This document shows positions 44,591 to 53,087 of a DNA stretch of 64,000 nt, piece after piece (positions within the stretch are counted from its first letter, which is position 1; each line of letters opens with the position of its first letter). Under the pieces are notes generated by a model. That model did no database searches. It was given only the letters and a program-made list of their open reading frames with translations, and had not been told where the DNA came from. The stretch is from Peptoclostridium acidaminophilum DSM 3953 (GTDB lineage: Bacteria > Bacillota > Clostridia > Peptostreptococcales > Peptostreptococcaceae). The DNA lies in contig NZ_CP007452.1 in assembly GCF_000597865.1 (NCBI RefSeq), positions 353,183 to 417,182 of the forward strand. The letters are read 5' to 3'. The position numbers were made by a program, and so were the translations under genes.

Positions 44591-47272
44591 ATGGTGTTAG
44601 TCAAGATAGACGGCCGCGAGCTCGAGGTGCCCAAGGACTATACTATACTCAAGGCGTGCGAGGCGGCGGGAGCGAAAATACCCACTTTCTGCTACGACGA
44701 GAGGCTTTCAAGGCACGGAGCCGGGGCATGCAGGATATGTCTTGTAGAGATTGAAGGGCAAAGAAACCTCATGCCATCATGTACTGAGAAGGTATGGGAA
44801 GGAATCTCTGTATTTACAAAGAGCGAGAGGGTCATAAAGGAGAGGAAGGGCATACTCGAGCTGATGGTTCAAAACCATCCGCTGGACTGCCTTACATGCG
44901 AAAAATCGGGAGACTGCAAGCTGCAGGACTACTGCTATGAGTATGGTGTGACAGGTATAAAAGGGCTCGAAGAGAGAGTTCTGCCTGTAGACGAGAGCAA
45001 TCCGTTCTACACGTTCGATCCCGACAAGTGCATACTATGCGGCAAGTGCGTAAGGGTGTGCGAAGAGCTGCAGGGCACAAGAGCCATACTAATATCTGAA
45101 AGAGGTCCTGTTGCCAAGGTTTCGACTCAGTTCGAGGAGGGCCTTGAAAATTCGCCGTGTGTATCATGCGGAAACTGCGTTTCCTACTGCCCTGTGGGAG
45201 CCTTGCTGCCAAAGAGCAAGACTGAACACAGGGTATGGGAAACGAAAAAGGTCAGGACAACATGTTCATATTGCGGCGTAGGCTGCCAGCTTGAGCTTAT
45301 AGTTAAGGGAGACGAGGTTGTGGGTGTGCAGCCTGCAATGGGAGCTGGGAATGACGGACTGCTTTGCGTTAAGGGCAAGTTTGCCTATAACTTTGTAAAT
45401 CACCCTGACAGGCTCAAAAAACCGCTGATCAGAAAGGACGGAGTCCTTGTGGAGGCGACCTGGGAAGAGGCTCTTTCGCTAGTGGCTAAAAAGATCAGCG
45501 ATATAAAAAGTCAGCACGGGGCCGATTCAATTGCGGGTCTTACCTCTGCAAGATGCACAAACGAGGAGAACTATCTTTTTCAGAAGCTCCTGCGGGCTGT
45601 TGTGGGGACAAACAACGTGGACCACTGCGCAAGGCTCTGACATGCTTCCACTGTTGCAGGTCTTGCAACAACACTTGGAAGCGGTGCTATGACTAACAGC
45701 ATAGCTGAGACGAGATACAACGATGTGATATTCGTTACAGGCTCAAACACAACAGAAAACCATCCTGTAATAGCTGCGCAAATGAAGCAGGCAGTCAAGA
45801 ATGGAGCCAAGCTGATAGTGGCTGATCCAAGGAGAATTGAGCTGGCCGACTATGCGGACGTCTTCCTGCAGATAACGCCTGGCACAAACATAGCGCTTTT
45901 GAATGCCATGATGAACGTAATAATAAGCGAAGGTCTTCAGGATAAGAAGTATATAGAAGACAAGACGGAAAACTACGAAGAGCTTGTTGGGCTTGCAAAA
46001 AGGTACACTCCGGAAGAGGCTGCCAGAATATGCGGAGTTGACGCGGAGGACATTAGAAAAGCAGCAAGAATATATGCAAGTGCAGACAAAGCAGGAATAT
46101 ACTATGCCATGGGAATAACGCAGCATATAAGCGGTACGGATAATGTAATGTCGATATCCAACCTGGCGCTGCTTTGCGGCAACATAGGCAAGGAGGCGGC
46201 GGGAGTCAACCCTTTGAGAGGCCAAAACAACGTTCAGGGCGCCTGCGACATGGGAGGACTTCCGGGAGACCTTCCGGGGTACCAGAAGGTTATAAGTCCT
46301 GAGGTCATAGAGAAGTTTGAAGCGGTATGGAGCGCGAAGCTTTCCAGCAAGGTGGGACTTACTGTGCCGGAGATGCTGACTGAAGCCTCAAACGGCAACA
46401 TAAGGATGATTTATATAATGGGAGAAAACCCAATGGTTTCAGACCCTGACATAACCCATGTAAAACATGCGCTGGAACATCTGGATTTCCTCGTGGTGCA
46501 GGATATTTTCCTGACCGAGACTGCTGAGCTGGCAGACGTAGTGCTTCCGGCGGCGTCGTTTGCCGAAAAGGACGGCACTTTCTCGAACACTGAAAGAAGG
46601 GTTCAGAGGGTGAGGAAAGCCGTGAATCCGGTTGGTGATTCAAAGCCGGATTACGAGATATTGATTAACTTAATGAAAAAGCTGGGTTACAATGCTTTTT
46701 ACAAGGATGCGTCTGAAATATTCGATGAAATAGCAAGCGTAACTCCGCAATATGCGGGCATAGACTATAAAAGGCTAGAGGACATAAACGGACTCCAGTG
46801 GCCATGCCCCACAAAAGAGCATCCGGGAACAAAATACCTTCACTCCAAGGGATGCGCCAGAGGCAAGGGTCTGTTCGTGCCTTGCGAGTATGCTCAAAGC
46901 GCGGAGATGCCGGACAGTACATATCCGCTTGTGCTTACAACAGGCAGGATACTCTACCAGTATCACACTACTACAATGACCGGAAAGACTGAGGGTATAA
47001 GCAGTAACTATTCCGAATCGTTTATAGAGGTCAATCCTTCTACCGCAAACAAGCTCGGAATAGAAGACGGGGAGATGGTAAGGGTGGTGTCAAGAAGGGG
47101 CAGCGTTGAGACGAACGTGAGAGTCACAGAGATAGTTGAGGAAGATGTAGTATTCATGCCTTTCCACTTTGCAAAGGGCGCGGCCAACATGATAACAAAC
47201 TCAAAGCTCGATCCTAAGGCGAAGATTCCCGAGCTAAAGGTTTGCGCAGTGAGGATAGAACGTATAAAATAA
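44591..47272 (+). CDS. fdhA: Selenocysteine formate dehydrogenase catalytic subunit
   Basis: 893 residues when the in-frame UGA at 45638-45640 is read as selenocysteine (Sec350, context DHCARL-Sec-HASTVAGL). The frame continues unbroken after it. N-terminal 200 residues: [2Fe-2S], His-Cys3 and two [4Fe-4S] motifs. Then the molybdopterin domain begins with CSYCGVGCQLEL and LLCVKGKFAYNF. Sec is the known ligand of W or Mo in formate dehydrogenases. The C-terminal dinucleotide-binding domain has YPLVLTTGRILYQYHTTTMT. The enzyme interconverts formate and CO2; tungsten is likely, given tupABC nearby. ATG 44591 follows GGGAGGA. An automatic annotation would split it into 44564-45640 and 45689-47272. 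Confidence 0.95.
45638..45682 (+). promoter_or_regulatory. UGA selenocysteine codon with bacterial SECIS hairpin
   Basis: Three bases after the UGA, GCTTCCA (45644-45650) pairs with TGGAAGC (45676-45682). After an asymmetric internal loop, TGTTGCA (45652-45658) pairs with TGCAACA (45664-45670) around the loop GGTCT. The upper stem-loop sequence TTGCAGGTCT is the same as in the E. coli fdhF SECIS, which binds SelB. Confidence 0.95.
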
Positions 47273-47311
47273 AAGAGAATAATCAATCAGGCACTTGGGG
47301 AGGCGCGGAGT

Positions 47312-47800
47312 TTGAACGTAGGCATAATAACTGTTAGTGACAAGGGCTATGCAGGAGAAAGGCTTGATGAGAGCGGTCCGGAAATAAAGCGCATACTGAG
47401 TGAGAACGGCCATAGCTATTCTGAATATGTTATTGTTCCAGATGAAGAGGGAATGATATATAATGAAATAGTAAGAATGTGCGATGAGCTCAGGCTAGAT
47501 CTTGTCCTGACTACAGGAGGCACGGGCTTTTCAAAGAGGGATGTAACTCCGGAGGCCACACTTAAGGCAATAACAAGGAATGCTCCCGGCATTTGCGAGG
47601 CCATAAGGCAAAACAGCCTTGCCATAACAAGGCGGGCCATGCTTTCAAGAGCCGTATCTGGAATAAGGGGCGAAACGATAATAGTCAATCTTCCTGGAAG
47701 TCCAAAGGCGGTAAGTGAATCACTTGAATTTGCAATTGACTCAATAGAACACGGCGTGCAGATATTAAAAGGGGTTGCTATCGAGTGTGCAAGGAAATAG
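47312..47800 (+). CDS. mogA: Molybdopterin adenylyltransferase, MogA/MoaB type
   Basis: 162 residues. It adenylates molybdopterin before metal insertion by MoeA. The fold is marked by VGIITVSDKGYAGERLDESG, LVLTTGGTGFSKRDVTPEATL and IVNLPGSPKAVSESLEF, the standard MoCF-biosynthesis motifs. TTG start behind GGGGAGG, 39 bases after fdhA. The 3' end overlaps mobA by 16 bases. Operon position makes it part of cofactor supply for FdhA. Confidence 0.93.
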   Translation: MNVGIITVSDKGYAGERLDESGPEIKRILSENGHSYSEYVIVPDEEGMIYNEIVRMCDELRLDLVLTTGGTGFSKRDVTPEATLKAITRNAPGICEAIRQNSLAITRRAMLSRAVSGIRGETIIVNLPGSPKAVSESLEFAIDSIEHGVQILKGVAIECARK

Positions 47801-48450
47801 AGGGACAAAAATTATTTGGCAGTGCAATAATTCTTGCGGGAGGCAGAAGCTCCCGCATGGGTTTTGACAAGCAGTTTATAGAGATAAATGAAAAAAGACT
47901 CATTGAAATTACTGCCGGCAGGCTTGCGCAGATCTTCGATGAAATAATAATAGTTACAAACAGGCCCGAGATGCATAGCTGCTGTCAATATAAGCTCACG
48001 TCAGACATAATAAAGGGAAAAGGCCCTCTCGGAGGCATACATGCCGGACTTCTCGCTGCGGAAAGCGAATTTGTGTTTGCAATAGCATGCGACATGCCGT
48101 ATATAAACTTGGACTACATCGAGCATATGAAATGCGTCGTCGAGAGCAGTATCAAAGCTGGAGAAGATATAGATGCGTGCATAACTCTAAAGGGAGAATG
48201 GATTGAGCCCTTCAATGCGTTCTACAGAAAAAGCCTAGTTAAGAGCATTGAGGAGCATTTGGAAAGCGACAAGAGGGCGGTGTATTCGTTGCTAAAACAG
48301 CTGAATACGACATATATAAGTGAATTTGAGGCGCGAAGATTCAGCCCGGACTGGAGCATGTTTTTCAACATGAACACTATGGAGGAGCTCCGGCAGTATT
48401 CACAAGTCACACAAGAGGAAAAACCCAATGGAAAAGTCGAGATTCTATGA
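47785..48450 (+). CDS. mobA: Molybdenum cofactor guanylyltransferase
   Basis: 221 residues. MobA attaches GMP to the metal pterin, giving the bis-MGD form used by formate dehydrogenases. Motifs: AIILAGGRSSRMGFDKQFIE (nucleotide-binding loop), KGKGPLGGIHAGLLAAES and FAIACDMPYINLDYIEHM. GTG start inside mogA, AAGGGG upstream. The C-terminus overlaps fdhD by 23 bases, so mogA, mobA and fdhD are translated in one coupled unit. Confidence 0.92.
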   Translation: MCKEIEGQKLFGSAIILAGGRSSRMGFDKQFIEINEKRLIEITAGRLAQIFDEIIIVTNRPEMHSCCQYKLTSDIIKGKGPLGGIHAGLLAAESEFVFAIACDMPYINLDYIEHMKCVVESSIKAGEDIDACITLKGEWIEPFNAFYRKSLVKSIEEHLESDKRAVYSLLKQLNTTYISEFEARRFSPDWSMFFNMNTMEELRQYSQVTQEEKPNGKVEIL

Positions 48451-49207
48451 TATAATAAAATACAATGACGGAAAATTAACAAAGTGGGAAGACGAGGTAG
48501 TAGCCGAGTTTTGGCTGGATCTTTTCGTCGATGGGGCGAAATTTGTCAGGCTGCTTTGCACTCCGGAATCCCTTGAAAGCCTGGCGGTAGGTTTTTTGAA
48601 GTCAGATGGAATAATATCTTCAAGAGAAGACGTAAAAGATATAAGAGTGGATACACAAAAAAAGGCTGTTTTTGTAGCTACGAGCAGCCCTGAAGCTACA
48701 AAAGAGAAGATTGCAGGCAAAAAAGTCAACATAGTGGGAACAAGCAAGGGGATTGTTTCGGATTCGCTTTATGAGACAAATGCTCCGAAAGCCAGGCCCG
48801 ACATCGAACTCGACATAGACAGGATACTCGATATTGTAAGTGATTTTTCGTCAATGTCAGGTCTGTTTTCTGCAACGGGGGGCGCTCACAGTTGCGCCAT
48901 ATCGGACGGGCAGAAGCTGCTTGACTTCAAAGAGGACATTGGCAGGCACAATGCGGTCGATAAAATTGTCGGCAATTGTATGCTTGAAGGGATAGACACA
49001 TCAGACAAGCTGCTCATACTCAGCGGAAGAGTCTCTTCAGAGATGCTGCTAAAGGCCATTAATGCCGGGTTTTATGGAGTTATTTCAAGGGCGGCACCGA
49101 CGGATGCGGCCATAGATATTGCAAGAGAGAATGGAATAATACTCTGCGGCTTTGCACGCGGAAGAAAAATGAATATATACACAGATTTTCCGAGTCGTCA
49201 TTTCTAA
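48428..49207 (+). CDS. fdhD: Formate dehydrogenase accessory sulfurtransferase FdhD
   Basis: 259 residues. FdhD transfers sulfur from a cysteine desulfurase to the Mo/W pterin, giving the terminal sulfido ligand FDH needs. The body is recognisable: TPESLESLAVGFLKSDGII, FSATGGAHSCAIS, FKEDIGRHNAVDKIVGNC, LILSGRVSSEMLLKA and ISRAAPTDAAIDIARENGI. Odd: the flexible loop that carries Cys-x-x-Cys in E. coli (Cys121, Cys124) here reads VGTSKGIVSDS and has no cysteine. The remaining Cys residues (LLCTPES, AHSCAIS, GNCML, ILCGF) are elsewhere. The sulfur relay may differ. ATG 48428 overlaps mobA. Confidence 0.9.
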   Translation: MEKSRFYDIIKYNDGKLTKWEDEVVAEFWLDLFVDGAKFVRLLCTPESLESLAVGFLKSDGIISSREDVKDIRVDTQKKAVFVATSSPEATKEKIAGKKVNIVGTSKGIVSDSLYETNAPKARPDIELDIDRILDIVSDFSSMSGLFSATGGAHSCAISDGQKLLDFKEDIGRHNAVDKIVGNCMLEGIDTSDKLLILSGRVSSEMLLKAINAGFYGVISRAAPTDAAIDIARENGIILCGFARGRKMNIYTDFPSRHF

Positions 49208-49305
49208 AGCCAAGGCCATGAAATGCTGACCAGTGGGCCTTTTGAGAAATTGGGGGGCCTCCCATATTTGGAAAGGAGAATCTTAAACCACTGGCTCCAC
49301 TTGGA
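49208..49305 (+). promoter_or_regulatory. Moco/Tuco riboswitch upstream of tupABC
   Basis: The block GCCTCCCATATTTGGAAAGG (49257-49276) matches the most conserved strand of the Moco RNA motif (E. coli moaA leader: GCCTCCCGTATCTGGAAAGG). CCAGTGG (49230-49236) pairs with CCACTGG (49288-49294), and GGCCTTTT with GGGGGGCC around GAGAAATT matches the next stem and its GAAGAAATGA-like loop. Outer CCAAG/CTTGG closes it. There is no room for stem P3, a variant that has been linked to tungsten cofactor. Placed before a tungstate transporter, it should turn uptake down when cofactor is plentiful. Confidence 0.88.
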
Positions 49306-49424
49306 TGATTGCTGCGCGGCGGCGTTTAAATGTACAAGAGCAATTATGGATGGAGCATAGCTGACTTGTTTGAATTCGAGATTTTTTGCAGTTCAAATGG
49401 TCTGCTTAATAGCGGCTTTAAGAT

Positions 49425-49448
49425 GCAGTCCTTTTGGACTGCTTTTTT
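49425..49448 (+). terminator. Terminator of the riboswitch expression platform
   Basis: GCAGTCC, TTTT, GGACTGC, then six T, 43 bases before tupA. Upstream GGTCTGC (49399-49405) can pair with six of seven bases of its 5' arm and is a candidate antiterminator. Confidence 0.88.
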
Positions 49449-49490
49449 ATTTACATAATAAATCGAAATTACAAAGGAGGCAACAAAATT

Positions 49491-50351
49491 ATGAAAAGGT
49501 TACTATCAATAATCACAGCAGTCATGATGCTGGCGCTGGCACTTACTGGCTGCGCTGCAAAACAATCACCAGAAGGCGAAGTTGAAAAAACACAGGCAAA
49601 AGGGAGCATAATACTTGCGACTACAACGAGCACCAGTGACAGCGGACTGCTGGACTATCTGCTGCCAGAGTTTACAAAGGACACAGGGATAGAAGCAAAG
49701 GTTGTTGCAGTAGGCACAGGACAGGCACTGCAGATGGGAAAGGATGGAGAGGCTGACGTGCTGCTTGTACACTCCAAGGCTGCAGAGGAGGAGTTCGTGG
49801 CTGCAGGAGATGGTCTTGAAAGAAAGGATGTTATGTATAATGATTTCATACTAGTTGGACCTGCAAACGATCCTTTAAAACTCAAGCAGGAGCTGCCAAA
49901 TGACATAGTGGGAGCGCTCAAGAAGATAAGCGAGCAAAAATTCAAGTTCATATCAAGGGGAGATGATTCTGGAACTCACAAGAAGGAGCTTGCGCTATGG
50001 ACTGAGGTTGGCATAACTCCTGAGGGAGACTACTACGTGTCTGCAGGCAGAGGCATGGGCGATGTGCTAAAGATGGCTGACGAGATGCAGGCCTATACTA
50101 TTGCAGACAGAGGCACATACCTTAGCATGAAGGCTGACCTTGGACTTGACATAATAGTTGAAAAAGATACTAATCTTTTCAACCAGTACGGCGTAATACC
50201 TGTTAATCCAGACAAGAACGAGAATATAAATGCTGAAGGCGCCAAGGCATTTGAAGAGTGGATACTCTCAGAAAAAGCTCAGAGCCTCATAGGTGAATAT
50301 GGCAAGGAAAAATACGGCGCACCTCTGTTCACTCCTAACGCAGCAAAATAA
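49491..50351 (+). CDS. tupA: Tungstate-binding lipoprotein
   Basis: 286 residues. Lipoprotein signal KRLLSIITAVMMLALALTGC. The oxyanion-binding start of the mature protein, ILATTTSTSDSGLLDYLLPEF, is the TupA signature; GKDGEADVLLVHSK, FISRGDDSGTHKKELALW and TIADRGTYLSMK follow. TupA binds tungstate with very high affinity outside the membrane. AAAGGAGG precedes ATG 49491. It sits directly behind the cofactor riboswitch. A strong hairpin separates it from tupB, so it is probably made in excess over the permease. Confidence 0.95.
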   Translation: MKRLLSIITAVMMLALALTGCAAKQSPEGEVEKTQAKGSIILATTTSTSDSGLLDYLLPEFTKDTGIEAKVVAVGTGQALQMGKDGEADVLLVHSKAAEEEFVAAGDGLERKDVMYNDFILVGPANDPLKLKQELPNDIVGALKKISEQKFKFISRGDDSGTHKKELALWTEVGITPEGDYYVSAGRGMGDVLKMADEMQAYTIADRGTYLSMKADLGLDIIVEKDTNLFNQYGVIPVNPDKNENINAEGAKAFEEWILSEKAQSLIGEYGKEKYGAPLFTPNAAK

Positions 50352-50377
50352 TCAGACTGGAATAGCTTATTTCGATA

Positions 50378-50406
50378 TAGTTTTAACAAATATAATTGTG
50401 TATAAT
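50378..50406 (+). promoter_or_regulatory. Possible internal promoter before tupB
   Basis: TAGTTT, 17 bases, TATAAT. The -35 is poor. If used, its transcript meets the 50434 hairpin almost at once. Confidence 0.3.
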
Positions 50407-50433
50407 TAAATAGTAATGTGAAAATAAAAATTA

Positions 50434-50472
50434 GGCGAAAACACAAGACGAAGGGCTTGTGTTTTCGCCTTT
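50434..50472 (+). terminator. Intergenic hairpin between tupA and tupB
   Basis: GGCGAAAACACAAG pairs perfectly with CTTGTGTTTTCGCC, 14 bp, loop eight bases, short TTT. Likely a partial terminator or 3' mRNA stabiliser for tupA. Confidence 0.85.
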
Positions 50473-50524
50473 GAAGTAATTATCCGAATCAATTCAAACT
50501 AAATCAAGGAAACGGGAGAATACC

Positions 50525-51211
50525 ATGGAATACATAGCAGAAGGGTTTAGGGCGGCAATGGAGCTTTTGGTTTCGTTTGATCCGCAGGTATACACGATAA
50601 TATTTCTCTCTGTATTTGTATCTTCAACAGCCACTGCAATTGCAGCAGCTGTGAGCATACCGCTTGGCATTTTTGCTGGAATAAGCAATTTCAGGCTGAA
50701 GAGGCTTTTTTCAAAGGTGCTTTATTCTCTAATGAGCGTACCTTCGGTAATAGTGGGTCTGGTTGTTGCAATAGGGCTTTCGCGAAGAGGCCCGCTTGGT
50801 TTTATGCAGCTGCTTTACACGCCGACAGCCATGATAATAGCGCAGGCTCTATTAGTGTTTCCGCTGTGCCTGGGGCTTACATACAGCCTCTCAAAAAACA
50901 GGGGAAGTGAAATAGAGCGAATAGGCAAGACGCTTGGAGCCGGCAAGCTGCAAGTAATAATACTCATCATAAGAGAGCTAAAGGCCGAACTTTTCATAAA
51001 CGTTGTGACCACATTTTCAAGGGCCATATCAGAGGTTGGAGCTGTAATGATAGTCGGAGGAAACATAAAAGGCCATACAAGGGTCATAACCACATCGATA
51101 GCCATGCTCAACTCCATGGGGGACTATCCCATGGCAATAGCCCTCGGGCTGGTGTTGCTAATGATTTCATTCGCCATAAACGCAGTAATATATTCGCTTC
51201 AGGAGGAATAG
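50525..51211 (+). CDS. tupB: Tungstate ABC transporter permease
   Basis: 228 residues with five to six membrane helices. The EAA-type loop is SEIERIGKTLGAGKLQVIILIIRE, and ISEVGAVMIVGGNIKGHTRVITT is characteristic of TupB and related oxyanion permeases. It forms the channel for tungstate delivered by TupA. GGGAGA precedes the ATG. tupC starts one base after its stop. Confidence 0.94.
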   Translation: MEYIAEGFRAAMELLVSFDPQVYTIIFLSVFVSSTATAIAAAVSIPLGIFAGISNFRLKRLFSKVLYSLMSVPSVIVGLVVAIGLSRRGPLGFMQLLYTPTAMIIAQALLVFPLCLGLTYSLSKNRGSEIERIGKTLGAGKLQVIILIIRELKAELFINVVTTFSRAISEVGAVMIVGGNIKGHTRVITTSIAMLNSMGDYPMAIALGLVLLMISFAINAVIYSLQEE

Positions 51212-51212
51212 C

Positions 51213-51857
51213 ATGCAAATCACAGTATCAAACCTGAAAAAAAGCTACGGAGGCAGTACCGTACTCGACATAGAAAGCCTGACTTTTGAATCAGGAAAGA
51301 TCACAGGTATAATAGGGCCAAACGGAGCCGGCAAAACAACACTGCTTAACATAATATCTGGAATAGACATGGATTTTGAAGGCGATGTGGAATACTCCGG
51401 ATCTGATTATTCGGAAGTTAAAAGGGACATAACGATGGTATTTCAAAAGGGAGGTCTTTTGAAAAGAAGCGTGTTTGAGAATATAGCGTATCCTCTTAAG
51501 CTAAGGGGAACAGACAAAAATGAGATACAACAAACGGTTGTTGAGCTAATGAGGCACCTTGGAATCGAGGAGCTAAGCAGCAAGAAGGCCCACAAGCTTT
51601 CAGGCGGAGAAACGCAGAGAGTAGCCCTGGCAAGGGCGCTTGCAATAAAGCCAAGAGCGCTTCTTTTGGACGAACCCACAGCAAGCATTGACCCGGAATA
51701 TATGGAGACTATAGAAAAGTGTATAGTCGATTACAATAGAAAGAGCAAGGCTACAATACTTATAATAACCCATAGCATGGACCAGGCAAGAAGACTTTGT
51801 GACAATATTGTGTTCCTGGAGAGCGGAAGAGTAGGTGAAGCAGATGGATTTTTTTAA
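51213..51857 (+). CDS. tupC: Tungstate ABC transporter ATPase
   Basis: 214 residues. Walker A GPNGAGKTTLLNIIS, Q-loop VFQKGGLLKRSV, signature LSGGETQRVALARAL, Walker B LLLDEPTASIDPE and ITHSMDQA switch. It drives uptake through TupB. ATG follows GGAGGA. The last 14 bases overlap moeA, tying transport and cofactor synthesis into one transcript. Confidence 0.94.
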   Translation: MQITVSNLKKSYGGSTVLDIESLTFESGKITGIIGPNGAGKTTLLNIISGIDMDFEGDVEYSGSDYSEVKRDITMVFQKGGLLKRSVFENIAYPLKLRGTDKNEIQQTVVELMRHLGIEELSSKKAHKLSGGETQRVALARALAIKPRALLLDEPTASIDPEYMETIEKCIVDYNRKSKATILIITHSMDQARRLCDNIVFLESGRVGEADGFF

Positions 51858-53070
51858 TGTGGTTACAGTACAAGAGGCACTTGAAAGGATTTATGAAAAG
51901 TTCGAAGGCTACGAGTTGGGCTATGAGGAGTGCCAGCTTTCGCAGGCCCTTGGAAGAGTCCTCTACGAGGACATAATAGCCATGGAGGATGTGCCTGGAT
52001 TCGACCGCTCGACTGTGGACGGCTACGCAATAAAAAGCAGCGACAGCCACGGGAGCAGCGACTTTATGCCCTCGTTCCTGGAGCTTGCAGGCAGCGTACG
52101 CATGGGAGAGAGTACGGACCTGAGCATAAAAAGCGGGCAGGCGGCATACGTGCCTACGGGAGGAATGCTGCCCGAGGGAGCGGACTGTGTCGCCATGATA
52201 GAATATGTCCAAAAGGTTGGTGAAAGCATGCTTACGCTCCACAGACCAGCTGCTCCGCTTGAAAATGTAATAAGAAAGGGAGACGACATACAAAATGGCC
52301 AGAATGTGCTGAAAAGGGGAAAGACTTTGAGGCCACAGGAGATAGGAGTGCTTGCGGCTCTTGGAAAGCCGAGCGTCAAGCTGTTTAAAAAGCCAAGAAT
52401 ATATATAATTTCCACAGGAGACGAGGTTGTAGATGCCAAGGGACCAGTACTCCAAGGTCAGATCAGGGATATAAACGGCTATGCGCTGGAGGCTCTCGCA
52501 GTTGAATCAGGCTGCATTGTATCAGGAAGAGCTCTTGTCAGGGACTCTCTTGAGGAGCTCAGGGCCGAGCTTGACCGGGCGCTTGAGATATCGGACATAG
52601 TGCTCATATCCGGAGGGAGCTCGGTGGGCGAGCGCGATTATACTGAGAAGGCCATGAACTCATACGAGGGCGAAGGTACATTCATACACGGAATAGCCAT
52701 AAAGCCGGGTAAGCCCACGATAGTTGGCAAAGCAAGGGGCAAGGCCGTATTCGGGCTGCCGGGACATCCCGTATCGGCCATGATAGTATTCAACGCTATA
52801 GTGAAAAAGCTTATAAAAAGGATGAGCGAATCAGAAGCAGCCGAGAATTTCATCACGGCAATAATGGACATGAATGTGCACTCTTCTCCCGGGAGGACGA
52901 CATACCAAATGGTCAGGCTGCATGAGGCGGACGGGGAAATTTTTGCATCTCCGGAATTTGGAAAGTCAGGCATGATAAGTCTGCTTTCAAGAGCTGACGG
53001 TTATGTTGAAATACCAGACTACTGCGAAGGCATTGAAAAGGGAGAACATATAAAAGTTAGCATTATATAA
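51844..53070 (+). CDS. moeA: Molybdopterin molybdenumtransferase MoeA
   Basis: 408 residues, normal length. MoeA inserts molybdate or tungstate into adenylated molybdopterin. Motifs: DVPGFDRSTVDGYAI, YVPTGGMLPEGADCVAMIEY, GDDIQNGQNVLKRGKTLRP, IISTGDEVV, RDINGYALEALAVESGC, ISGGSSVGERDYTEK, IKPGKPTIVGKARGKAVFGLPGHP (in two parts). ATG 51844 follows AGGTGA and overlaps tupC. The tupABC-moeA order suggests this copy handles tungsten. Confidence 0.95.
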   Translation: MDFFNVVTVQEALERIYEKFEGYELGYEECQLSQALGRVLYEDIIAMEDVPGFDRSTVDGYAIKSSDSHGSSDFMPSFLELAGSVRMGESTDLSIKSGQAAYVPTGGMLPEGADCVAMIEYVQKVGESMLTLHRPAAPLENVIRKGDDIQNGQNVLKRGKTLRPQEIGVLAALGKPSVKLFKKPRIYIISTGDEVVDAKGPVLQGQIRDINGYALEALAVESGCIVSGRALVRDSLEELRAELDRALEISDIVLISGGSSVGERDYTEKAMNSYEGEGTFIHGIAIKPGKPTIVGKARGKAVFGLPGHPVSAMIVFNAIVKKLIKRMSESEAAENFITAIMDMNVHSSPGRTTYQMVRLHEADGEIFASPEFGKSGMISLLSRADGYVEIPDYCEGIEKGEHIKVSII

Positions 53071-53087
53071 AACCAGAGGTGATTGCC

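Noticed and set aside
45638..45640. UGA as a real stop, giving two separate formate dehydrogenase genes
   Set aside because: The frame continues without interruption for 544 codons, the residue is the known Sec site of the family, and a SECIS hairpin follows.
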